Positions 1 through 5,466 of a stretch of DNA of 8,462 bases are shown here, one piece after another; the first letter of the stretch is position 1, and each line of letters starts with the position of its first letter. A model generated the notes under the pieces. It had not been told where the DNA came from. It searched no databases and saw only the letters and a program-made list of their open reading frames with translations. Origin of the DNA: Candidatus Sumerlaeota bacterium (GTDB lineage Bacteria > Sumerlaeota > Sumerlaeia > JADFCT01); NCBI GenBank assembly GCA_026398575.1, contig JAPLSP010000177.1, positions 1 to 8,462 on the forward strand, in the 5' to 3' direction. The position numbers and the translations under genes are program-made.

Positions 1-34
1 TACGATTATTCATAAGATTGGCGATGCAAAAGCG

Positions 35-70
35 GCAGCAAGCAACCGCACTCCAAATGCTGGCGCTGCT
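35..70 (+). repeat. Interspersed repeat, left copy (inverted partner at the right end of the window)
   Basis: Bases 35-66 are identical over 32 nt to the reverse complement of 8431-8462. After one mismatch (67 against 8430) three more bases match. The unit begins GCAGCAAGCAACCGC and continues through CTCCAAATGCTGGCGC. With bases 32-34 it contains GCGG and CCGC arms (32-35 and 46-49) that can form a short imperfect hairpin. From memory it resembles the hairpin-bearing intergenic repeats common in planctomycete and verrucomicrobial genomes, but I cannot confirm a family. The bases from 71 to the first gene at 194 hold nothing else I can call. Confidence 0.8.
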
Positions 71-193
71 CCTACCCGCATTAATCTTCTCTCCCTCACA
101 TGAATATCCATAATGTATTTATGTCAACGAATTTTCGAATATTTGCACGAGGTGAACGATGCACAATGCATTCTTGGATCGGAGGTTCCGGCC

Positions 194-412
194 ATGAAAA
201 TGTATTACTACGCCGATACAGATTCTCTTTATATGGAGCTATCTTCGCGCGTAAGCGCGGAGAGCGAGGAAGTGTCGCCGGGGGTCATTTTGGATTTTGA
301 CGCCGCAGGCGTTTTGGTTGGCCTCGATATGGACAACGCCTCCCGCAAACTCGATCTCCAAGAACTCAGGCTCCATCGCTTGATGCTGATTACTGAAACC
401 ATCTCTGCCTGA
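194..412 (+). CDS. DUF2283 family small protein
   Basis: This is a 72-residue protein of the DUF2283 family (PF10049), whose molecular function is unknown. The N-terminus MKMYYYADTDSLYMELS and the central EVSPGVILDFDAAGVLVGLDMDNAS follow the family pattern of a D-x-D-x-LY strand, a PGVILD strand and a G-x-LVG-(I/L)-x-(I/L/M)-x-x-AS strand. The start at 194 is chosen because a clean GGAGG lies at 181-185, 8 nt upstream, and because the family begins here. The frame stays open upstream to an ATG at 113, but that extension (MYLCQRIFEYLHEV...) is unlike the family. DUF2283 genes often sit beside small DUF4258 or toxin-antitoxin genes. Here the nearest neighbours are a convergent Tat-leader fragment and a toxin-antitoxin pair, which fits a mobile or accessory setting. 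The family call is firm; the role is unknown. Confidence 0.88.
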   Translation: MKMYYYADTDSLYMELSSRVSAESEEVSPGVILDFDAAGVLVGLDMDNASRKLDLQELRLHRLMLITETISA

Positions 413-451
413 TAACACTCAGAACCGGTCTGCAATTAACTGCGGCCACTG

Positions 452-556
452 CTACGCTGTGCTTCTCGGCGCTTCGGCAGCAATGGATCCTGCGCCGTCG
501 CCGCTCAATATGGCGCCCGCCGCTGCGGCGCCGGCAAGAAATGTCCTGCGGTTCAT
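452..556 (-). pseudogene. Tat signal peptide with no mature domain (probable gene remnant)
   Basis: The minus-strand frame from the ATG at 556 encodes 34 residues beginning MNRRTFLAGAAAAGAILSG and ending AAEAPRSTA before a TAG stop. It has the complete layout of a Tat (twin-arginine) leader: an RRTFL motif at residues 3-7, an alanine-rich hydrophobic stretch at 8-17, and a likely signal-peptidase site after SIAAEA. Nothing follows the leader, so no exported protein is made in this frame. No strong ribosome-binding site precedes the ATG. It lies 35 bp beyond the toxin stop on the same strand. The best reading is the 5' end of a Tat-exported protein gene whose body was lost when the DUF2283 segment came to lie beside it. 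A chance GC-rich frame is possible but less likely, given the ordered motif. It differs from the Tat leader of the isomerase-like gene at 6118. Confidence 0.5.
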
Positions 557-591
557 GGCATGTGCTGATTGGCGCAGGCCTAAATTCGTTT

Positions 592-885
592 TCAGGCCAA
601 CCGTCGCCGAATCCATGCCGGATTTCTCCGGCAATCGAGCACCGCGTAAATGCGAACGATACCCTCTTCTATGCAATAGTAGATGGCGAAAGGAAATCGC
701 TTGGATAGCATTCGGTAGTACCGGCCGAAATGCACGCTGTGGACGCCCGCATGGATTTGCAATGAGTCAATATCCGAGAATAGCGAATCCAGAAAGTATT
801 CGCCAAGATCTTGCCGCTGCTTCTCGTAAAAGATATATCCATCCGCCAGATCTTGGCTGGCCGAATCAAGTATCTCGATCATCAT
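592..885 (-). CDS. ParE/RelE superfamily toxin of a type II toxin-antitoxin system
   Basis: This is a 97-residue basic protein of the ParE/RelE fold (PF05016), the usual length for the family. It starts with the family's first strand and helix (MIEILDSASQDLADGYIFYEKQRQ), followed by a GEYF-x-x-x-L helix. The diagnostic C-terminal core is R-M-L-S-K-R-F-P-F-A-I-Y-Y, then V-R-I-Y-A-V-L-D-C-R-R-N-P, ending in a basic tail WIRRRLA. ParE members poison DNA gyrase and RelE members cleave ribosome-bound mRNA. The sequence looks closer to the ParE branch (RFPFxIYY, AVLDxRRNP), but the target cannot be read from it. The start codon overlaps the antitoxin stop by 4 nt (ATGA), so the two genes are translationally coupled. 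A second ATG directly follows the first. It is intact, with no frameshift. Confidence 0.9.
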   Translation of the reverse strand: MMIEILDSASQDLADGYIFYEKQRQDLGEYFLDSLFSDIDSLQIHAGVHSVHFGRYYRMLSKRFPFAIYYCIEEGIVRIYAVLDCRRNPAWIRRRLA

Positions 886-1100
886 TTTACTGACTCTCGG
901 ATTTTCTTCTTGGCTTCTTCCCAGTCCAAGGAGGATTCCTTGCCTTGTTCAATCAATATTTCCCTATCGCGCAGGACTTCCCCATGCCATGAAGGCGATG
1001 GAATGTTCTCGGAATTCTGGCACAAATCGCTCCAGATATCTTCCAATGCGCGCAATTTTTCCGGCAAGGTCATCTGCTCAAGCGGGATTGTGACGCTCAT
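882..1100 (-). CDS. Type II antitoxin, putative addiction module component (PF09720/TIGR02574 type)
   Basis: This 72-residue protein has the features of the 'putative addiction module component' antitoxin family. They are the N-terminal MTLPEKLRALEDIWSDL segment (residues 10-26), the central S-P-x-W-H-x-E-V-L-x-x-R pattern (about 35-46), and a charged C-terminus DWEEAKKKIRESVK that normally wraps the toxin. Members pair with ParE/RelE toxins encoded immediately downstream, as here. The first gene of the unit has an AGGAG at 1109-1113 on the minus strand, 8 nt from the ATG, so the start is well supported. Antitoxins of this kind usually repress their own promoter with the toxin. A 9-bp inverted repeat sits 39 bp upstream and is a candidate site. 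The pair could be chromosomal or horizontally acquired. Confidence 0.88.
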   Translation of the reverse strand: MSVTIPLEQMTLPEKLRALEDIWSDLCQNSENIPSPSWHGEVLRDREILIEQGKESSLDWEEAKKKIRESVK

Positions 1101-1139
1101 AATAGTTGCTCCTGATGAATCCCATGTTCAGCAAAGCAT

Positions 1140-1183
1140 TTGTTAGCTAAAAAAGCCGGTCTTTGCCAACCACAAGCTAACAA
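1140..1183. promoter_or_regulatory. Inverted repeat upstream of the toxin-antitoxin unit, candidate operator
   Basis: TTGTTAGCT at 1140-1148 is exactly mirrored by AGCTAACAA at 1175-1183, 26 bp away. The pair lies 40-83 bp upstream of the antitoxin start, where autoregulatory operators of such modules are found. On the minus strand a weak -35-like TTGGCA is followed after 17 bp by a poor -10 (CTAACA) inside the proximal arm. The repeat is seen directly; the operator role is inference. The rest of 1101-1272 shows no gene. Confidence 0.35.
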
Positions 1184-1272
1184 CCTGAGTTTGTGTCTTG
1201 TAAGGCAGCGCTGTCAACGGCGGATTCCAAGCAGGGAACCGCGAGATCGCGCGGGGCTAATTCACTTCATCC

Positions 1273-3141
1273 TTATTTAGTTCTCGCCGCGATTTCAACT
1301 GACAGCGGCGCGGCGCCAGTCCAGTCAACCGCGACTCGCTCCGGCGCGGGGTGCGTGAGGCGCGGGCTTTCGGCGGAGGGCGGGGCGTCGCGCCCGATCA
1401 GCTCCAACCCCGCCGCCAGATAGGTCTCGCCCAGCGATCGAAAATCGAAAGAACGCTCAGGGCCTTGATAGCAGACCGCGTCGAGAAAAACAATGTCGCC
1501 GCTGTCATCCGGATTCTTCGCGGTTTTGGCGTCATCGCCGGATTCCTTTAGGTCCCTCCGGTCCCTGCTGTCCCTCGGGTCCCTTCCGGCGCTCCCCAAC
1601 TCCCATGGCGCCGGCTTGCCGTCGAAGGCGCCTGGCAAAACATGAATCACCGCGCGCCATCCGCCGGCTACGAGCGCGAAACGATTATCGCTCAAGCGGA
1701 CCGCGCTCACTCCGCGCCCTGCAAGTTGATAGCGCAAACGGAAATCCTTCGCGGTGAAAATGCCGTCCTTGGGGCGATCCAGGGTGATATGGAAATCGCC
1801 GCCGCCAGGCTGCGTTCCGATTGCGGTCAATATGCGCGCGCCTTTCTGGTCATTGCGAAGGATAGCCGACGAGAAATCGCGCCCATCATGCAGGAAGCGC
1901 AGCTTCAAACAAACCGCCGCGTCTGCGTCCGTCTTCCAATAGCCAATCAGCGGACGGCGCTGAGTCCAGAAGCAATCGCGATTGACCGATCCAAGGCACG
2001 CCTCCTGCGAAAGCCAGGTCGTTCCCCAGATCGTCAGCGCGTCATCCTTATTTTTGATAAAACATCGGCGGATTTCAGACGAGCCGTCCGGCAGCGTTCC
2101 TTTCGGCAGCGCGAGAAAGCGGGGCGCCAGGTCCCCGGGACACGGCAGTGGCGCCACATATTCCGGACCTGCGAAATCATTCGGCGGGATGGAAATCGTC
2201 TCGCCGCCATTGCCACGAACGATCAGCGTGGCGCTGGTCTGCCGCGCCAGGCGCCGCGCGGTATCCGTCGTCAGCCAATCGCTGTAAGCGCGGCTATGGG
2301 GGCCGGCCCATTGTCCGGCGCCGGGATGGAAGTGGTCCGCGATGACGGTCCAGGCGTGCCGGCGCAGCCATTCGGCGTCTTCGCGCGCCTGCGGATCGCG
2401 CACGATTGCCAAGATGCGCTCGACTTCATGCAGCGCGACCATCGTATAAGTAGGGCTGTTGTATTCATTGAAGTCGCCCTGTTGCTTTGTAAAATCCACC
2501 ATCGCGCGCAGCCGGCGCCGGCCATAATCCAGCAGACCCGGCTCCTTCAGCATTTCGCCGGCCATCAGCGTAACCCCCCCGCCCATGATCGCGATGTTGG
2601 TATAGCCCGGGCCGACGTTGCGCCGCTCGATGGCTCGCGCCGCATGACCCAGCGCCGCGCGCATTTGGGTCTGCAGCTCGGCGGGCAGCCGTTCCGGGAA
2701 TCCCGCCAGCATCGAGGCCAGCCGCGCGCCGCAGAAATCCGCCCAATTCCAATCGGGCGGCGACATCTTGGCGAGCGGCTCTTCATAGAACCAGGACCAA
2801 ATGCCATAAGTTTTGCTGGCGGGATCGGTGTCTTGAAGCGACAGGACCTTGGCGATGACTTCGCACGCGCGCGCCTGATATTTGGGATTCGCGCTCATCA
2901 GCAGCGCATGAGCGTAGTCGAGCGATTCTCGCGTCGAATGAATCCGGATGTCCCCCGTCAGGCGCGTGTGATAGCCCGGGCTTTTCAGAGGCCCGCCAAA
3001 GAGGCGCAGTTCCGGATCGTAGCGCGATTCCCGTTCTTTGAGATAGGTCTCCAGCGTCATAGGCTCGCTCCCAAAGGCGGCGCCCGAAAGAATAAGGAAA
3101 GCGGATAAACAAAGCGTTTTAGGAGCTACATTAGCTACCAT
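1273..3141 (-). CDS. Secreted putative polysaccharide-active protein (toroid plus beta-sandwich architecture, heparinase/alginate-lyase-like)
   Basis: This is a 622-residue exported protein that I cannot assign to a named family. Residues 1-24 form a Sec signal peptide (basic start, CLSAFLILSG core, cleavage near AAFG/SEP). Residues about 30-300 are helix-rich with repeated hydrophobic and aromatic patterns. They include GPGYTNIAIMGGGVTLMAGEML (178-199, key residues GPGYTN and GGG), the striking FNEYNSPTYT (224-233) and WAGPHSRAYSDW (278-289). Clustered Tyr, His, Asn and Arg of this sort on an alpha/alpha toroid are typical of polysaccharide lyases and related glycosidases. Residues about 300-620 are strand-rich, as in the beta-sandwich that follows the toroid in heparinase II/III-type enzymes. 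A Gly/Arg/Asp-rich insert at about 517-549 contains a minisatellite. The ribosome-binding site is weak (GAGAC before the ATG). The gene stands alone, with a divergent lipoprotein gene upstream. Substrate and reaction are unknown; the lyase-like call is an inference from architecture. Confidence 0.62.
   Translation of the reverse strand: MVANVAPKTLCLSAFLILSGAAFGSEPMTLETYLKERESRYDPELRLFGGPLKSPGYHTRLTGDIRIHSTRESLDYAHALLMSANPKYQARACEVIAKVLSLQDTDPASKTYGIWSWFYEEPLAKMSPPDWNWADFCGARLASMLAGFPERLPAELQTQMRAALGHAARAIERRNVGPGYTNIAIMGGGVTLMAGEMLKEPGLLDYGRRRLRAMVDFTKQQGDFNEYNSPTYTMVALHEVERILAIVRDPQAREDAEWLRRHAWTVIADHFHPGAGQWAGPHSRAYSDWLTTDTARRLARQTSATLIVRGNGGETISIPPNDFAGPEYVAPLPCPGDLAPRFLALPKGTLPDGSSEIRRCFIKNKDDALTIWGTTWLSQEACLGSVNRDCFWTQRRPLIGYWKTDADAAVCLKLRFLHDGRDFSSAILRNDQKGARILTAIGTQPGGGDFHITLDRPKDGIFTAKDFRLRYQLAGRGVSAVRLSDNRFALVAGGWRAVIHVLPGAFDGKPAPWELGSAGRDPRDSRDRRDLKESGDDAKTAKNPDDSGDIVFLDAVCYQGPERSFDFRSLGETYLAAGLELIGRDAPPSAESPRLTHPAPERVAVDWTGAAPLSVEIAARTK
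1543..1587 (-). repeat. In-frame 9-nt minisatellite (consensus NNNAGGGAC) encoding X-Arg-Asp repeats
   Basis: Read on the minus strand, 1587-1552 is four perfect-register units: GGAAGGGAC, CCGAGGGAC, AGCAGGGAC, CGGAGGGAC. A decayed fifth, CTAAAGGAA, follows (1551-1543). The last six bases are invariant in the four units and the first three vary. Because the unit is nine bases, the reading frame is kept and yields GRD-PRD-SRD-RRD-LKE at residues 519-533 of the secreted protein. It lies in a disordered charged insert between two predicted beta-strand regions. Confidence 0.85.
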
Positions 3142-3363
3142 TGGAGTCTCTGATTGTTAGTAACATCTAAATTTGTATAACTACTTTTTATGCAAGCGCA
3201 TAGAGAATTGCCTTTTAGGGAAAAATGTCAACAGATATTCATCAATATCAGTGATTAAAAATTTGCCAGATTGAGACATTTCCCTTGTTTTGGGGGGCAT
3301 AATGCTCTATTATCCCGCTTGTGTGTGCGCCAATGGGCGTTAATATTCTGAGATTTTCACAAA

Positions 3364-3546
3364 ATGAAGCGAATGCGCAGGGTGTGGCGGATATTGAGTG
3401 TGGATGCGGCGTTATGGGCAGTGCGCTGGCGCGTGAGGGGAGGATGGACGCTAATCTTGATAATATTAGCGTTGGCGATAGCGGCCTGTCATCCGCGCCA
3501 ACCATTTGATTTTCCACTGCCTCCTCCCGATCCGCCCGTTCCGTAA
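3364..3546 (+). CDS. Small proline-tailed lipoprotein
   Basis: This is a 60-residue product with a basic N-terminus, a hydrophobic run WTLILIILALAIAAC and a lipobox (I-A-A-C, Cys42). After lipidation and cleavage only 19 residues would remain, CHPRQPFDFPLPPPDPPVP, a proline-rich tail that could reach across the periplasm or the outer-membrane face. The start is uncertain. The ATG at 3364 has no clear ribosome-binding site and gives an unusually long leader. An in-frame GTG at 3433 would give a more normal 18-residue signal (VRGGWTLILIILALAIAA). The next lipoprotein gene begins 46 bp after this stop, so the two may be co-transcribed. No family is recognised. The hydrophobic segment plus lipobox argues for a real gene, but a chance frame cannot be excluded at this length. 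Confidence 0.45.
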   Translation: MKRMRRVWRILSVDAALWAVRWRVRGGWTLILIILALAIAACHPRQPFDFPLPPPDPPVP

Positions 3547-3592
3547 GTTTGAAGTGACCAGATTCCTGGATTTTATGGAGGCAGTCTTTCCG

Positions 3593-4036
3593 ATGCTGCA
3601 AGGCGATTTCCCCCCAAATAAAACCAATGCAAGGAAAGCCGCGCGCCCAACCACAGCGGAGTGGCTGCTATGGGGCTTGGCATTGGCGTTGCTGGGCGGA
3701 TGCGCGTCTCCCTCCGGCCCTTCCGTCATCGGAAAGGCGCGCATTCAGGCGCCGTTGCCGCCGGGAGAATGCCGCACTCGCGCGCTGACGGCGGCCTATG
3801 GCGACGCATTTTCGCAAATGCAGGAGACGGCGCGCAAAGAAACCATTGGGGGAGAAACCATCGGCCAGTGGATGGATTCTTCGCCGTATGTCGCCGCGCG
3901 CGTGCGCCGCGCGATTCAGGATTCAAAAGTCATGCGGCAGAAGTTTTATGACGATGGGCAGGCCATCGTGACGCTTGAGATGAATCTGGCTTCCATCCGA
4001 GCCGCCGCTATCGAAGCGCGAAGCGAGGTAAAGTAG
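3593..4036 (+). CDS. LPP20-like outer-membrane lipoprotein
   Basis: This is a 147-residue predicted lipoprotein. The signal peptide ends in LALLGGCAS (lipobox L-G-G-C, Cys37), with +2 Ala, which in proteobacterial sorting favours the outer membrane. The mature part has the pattern of LPP20 family proteins (PF02169): a helix starting RALTAAYGDAFSQMQETARKE, a GGETIGQWMDSS turn, a second helix with RVRRAIQDSKVM, and a closing strand pair KFYDDGQAIVTLEMNLASI. That last strand (F/Y-x-x-D-G-x-x-x-V-x-L-x-x-x-L) is the best marker. The exact role of such lipoproteins is not known; relatives occur near flagellar and envelope genes. The start at 3593 follows GGAGG (3577-3581) at 11 nt. ATGs at 3575 and 3506 in the same frame are alternatives, the latter overlapping the previous gene. 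Confidence 0.68.
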   Translation: MLQGDFPPNKTNARKAARPTTAEWLLWGLALALLGGCASPSGPSVIGKARIQAPLPPGECRTRALTAAYGDAFSQMQETARKETIGGETIGQWMDSSPYVAARVRRAIQDSKVMRQKFYDDGQAIVTLEMNLASIRAAAIEARSEVK

Positions 4037-4127
4037 TAAATGATTGGGTTCTCAACGCGCCTGCGAGTTGATGTCAATGAATCATTTTTCTTTCTCATCA
4101 AAATCCTGCTTTTCATTTTTGCATTGC

Positions 4128-4136
4128 TGTTATAAA
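4128..4136 (+). promoter_or_regulatory. Extended -10 promoter element (TGtTATAAA)
   Basis: TG at 4128-4129, one base, then TATAAA at 4131-4136 matches the extended -10 form (TGnTATAAT) with one mismatch, in an AT-rich stretch. No good -35 is present at 16-18 bp, as is usual for extended -10 promoters. The start of transcription would fall near 4143, giving a leader of about 70 nt to the gene at 4213. Confidence 0.5.
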
Positions 4137-4212
4137 ATAGGATAAGATTAACCCGCTTCTCTAACAACGATGTGATTTGGCGCCATCTCAGCTTATATAT
4201 GGTTGATGCCTG

Positions 4213-5127
4213 ATGACGAACGAACTGCCTGAAGAAACTTCTGCCGCCCGGGTTCATCGCCTGATAAAGCGGTCAAGCGCCGCTTCCAAGCCTGCAACCG
4301 CCAACGTGGGCGCCTCGAGCCAGCCCCATGAGGAAAAATCCGCCCAACTCATGACGATGAGCGCGCCTTCGCCGGCCGGGGAGATGAGGGATAAAACATT
4401 GCCGAATACCGCGCAGCCGGACAAGCTTGCCGCGGCGCCGGCGACCTCCGCGCGTCCCGAGCCGGTAGCCCAGACGCAATTAGGCGATATTTTATGGCTG
4501 GATGATGGGACGGTGGTTGTCTATCGCCAACCGGTTCCCAATCAACAAAAAGAGTATGCTTACCAGCTGGCCGAAAAAGGGGCGCTCGAAGTGCGTTCGC
4601 TCGTGCTCGCGCATTATCATCCCCGGCTGTTGGGGCGCTTGAACAGCGATTTGCTCCGGCTTTTCATTCGGGATAAGCACTGGGTGCGCGATGCGGTGCT
4701 GTATCATCTCGATCACTGGAGTTTTGGCCGCTATCTGCCCAGCTCCAATGGATCGCATCTGAATGAAGAGCCGGCGCCGGACGCGCCGGCGCCGGACGCG
4801 CAGGAGCCGGCGTTGAATTTCGCCGCCGAGGGCGCCTTGCGCGCGGCGAACGAGGATATCCCCGCCGCGCTGCAAGACAACCCGAACGCTCCACCGACGC
4901 TGCGACGCGGCGTGCAGGTCACTATCCGTCATGGCGTTCATGCGTGGGAAGCCGTCTATTGGGGGCGCAACGACAAAGGCGACATCGTGGCGCATCGCAC
5001 CGCCCAGTTCTGGCAGTTGGCGCACGTGGACCTGAAGCATTTTGGCGACCAAGTTGAAATCGGCGCCGTTCTGTCCGAGCAGGAAATCAACGACATCGCC
5101 GATGCGATCATGCCGAACCGCAAGTAG
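4213..5127 (+). CDS. Hypothetical protein with disordered N-terminus and Pro/Ala linker (no family recognised)
   Basis: This is a 304-residue cytoplasmic protein (no signal peptide or membrane segment) that I do not recognise. Residues 1-85 are Ala/Pro/Ser-rich and likely disordered. Residues 86-178 look folded: a strand pair LGDILWLDDGTVVVYRQP, then helices containing LVLAHYHPRLL and RDKHWVRDAVLYHLDHW, rich in His, Tyr and Trp. Residues 184-228 are a Pro/Ala/Asp linker with a duplicated PAPDA unit. Residues 229-304 are a second small domain: RRGVQVTIRHGVHAWEAVYWGR, then a strand DIVAHRTAQFWQLAHVDL, and a helical end LSEQEINDIADAIM. The first ATG has no convincing ribosome-binding site. An ATG at 4351 would drop most of the disordered head. 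An extended -10 promoter lies upstream, so it is probably a separate transcription unit. Codon use and GC resemble the neighbours. Confidence 0.7.
   Translation: MTNELPEETSAARVHRLIKRSSAASKPATANVGASSQPHEEKSAQLMTMSAPSPAGEMRDKTLPNTAQPDKLAAAPATSARPEPVAQTQLGDILWLDDGTVVVYRQPVPNQQKEYAYQLAEKGALEVRSLVLAHYHPRLLGRLNSDLLRLFIRDKHWVRDAVLYHLDHWSFGRYLPSSNGSHLNEEPAPDAPAPDAQEPALNFAAEGALRAANEDIPAALQDNPNAPPTLRRGVQVTIRHGVHAWEAVYWGRNDKGDIVAHRTAQFWQLAHVDLKHFGDQVEIGAVLSEQEINDIADAIMPNRK
4771..4800 (+). repeat. Perfect 15-bp tandem duplication in a linker
   Basis: CCGGCGCCGGACGCG occurs twice back to back (4771-4785 and 4786-4800), encoding the doubled PAPDA in the linker of the surrounding protein. Fifteen is a multiple of three, so copy-number change would keep the frame. 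Confidence 0.9.
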
Positions 5128-5216
5128 TCCGCCTTCCGAGTGTGCCTCGCGGTGTAGCTGCTCTCTAAGCACAAAATCTTAATCGCCAGGCAATAAAAGA
5201 CGCGGTCTATCCAGAT

Positions 5217-5308
5217 TGGCGCCGAATGGTGGGCCGTCCCGCTCCGTCGGGCGGCCATCGCGCGCCAAGGCCGTCCGACGGAGCGGGCCGGCCTACCATT
5301 CGATGCCA
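5217..5308. repeat. Imperfect palindromic element, 38-bp arms and 16-bp loop
   Basis: The left arm 5217-5254 pairs with the right arm 5271-5308 at 33 of 38 positions; the inner 32 bp match at 29. The core is CCCGCTCCGTCGG against CCGACGGAGCGGG. It would fold into a very stable hairpin in DNA or RNA. It occupies the middle of the 339-bp gap between the 304-residue gene and the pilin gene. There is no T-run next to it, so it is not a classic terminator. It looks like a REP/MITE-type dispersed repeat. Outside it, 5128-5216 and 5309-5399 show no gene. Confidence 0.85.
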
Positions 5309-5399
5309 GCTCTAATAGGCACGCTGATGTATTTCATGAGACTTGGCGCCTGGCTATAAGCCGGGATGCGCCCCGCCTTCTTCCCCCTTGAAATTTGCC

Positions 5400-5428
5400 T
5401 TGCAAAAGCGGCGGTAAATAAATATCAT
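5400..5428 (+). promoter_or_regulatory. Promoter for the pilin/isomerase unit
   Basis: TTGCAA at 5400-5405 (4 of 6 against TTGACA), a 17-bp spacer, and TATCAT at 5423-5428 (5 of 6 against TATAAT) form a good housekeeping-type promoter. It predicts a transcript start near 5435 and a leader of about 32 nt. Confidence 0.5.
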
Positions 5429-5430
5429 AT

Positions 5431-5452
5431 TTCTTTTCAATCCTGAAAAGAA
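5431..5452. promoter_or_regulatory. 22-bp perfect palindrome at the pilin promoter/leader
   Basis: TTCTTTTCA (5431-5439) and TGAAAAGAA (5444-5452) are perfect 9-bp inverted arms around the spacer ATCC. The palindrome spans the predicted transcription start and touches the ribosome-binding site AAGGGGG (5451-5457). It could be a repressor operator or, if transcription begins further upstream, an RNA hairpin next to the ribosome-binding site. The palindrome is certain; its role is inferred. Confidence 0.5.
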
Positions 5453-5466
5453 GGGGGTATGAGAGC

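Noticed and set aside
459..893. Plus-strand 144-codon frame across the toxin gene and Tat remnant
   Set aside because: It is antisense to a firmly recognised toxin, and its composition is that of a complement frame.
1239..1254. Hairpin CCGCG/CGCGG just beyond the toroid-protein stop
   Set aside because: Five base pairs and no T-run on the minus strand; not a convincing terminator.
1642..3108. 488-codon open frame on the plus strand opposite the secreted toroid protein
   Set aside because: The opposite strand encodes a protein with a signal peptide and conserved-looking motifs. This frame is Arg/Ala/Gln-rich without domains, so it is a shadow.
3226..3231. Consensus TTGACA (-35) on the minus strand upstream of the toroid-protein gene
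   Set aside because: No acceptable -10 lies at 16-18 bp (the sequence there is AATTCT/ATTCTC/TTCTCT), so I do not call a promoter, though the divergent gap 3142-3363 must contain one.
4052..4071. Possible terminator hairpin after the LPP20-like gene (TCAAC/GTTGA arms)
   Set aside because: Only a 5-bp stem with an internal mismatch, and the T-rich stretch starts 14 nt further on.
4492..5172. 226-codon minus-strand open frame under the 304-residue gene
   Set aside because: Arg-rich, no domain or ribosome-binding site. The plus strand has more natural composition and a promoter, although neither has a known family, so some doubt remains.
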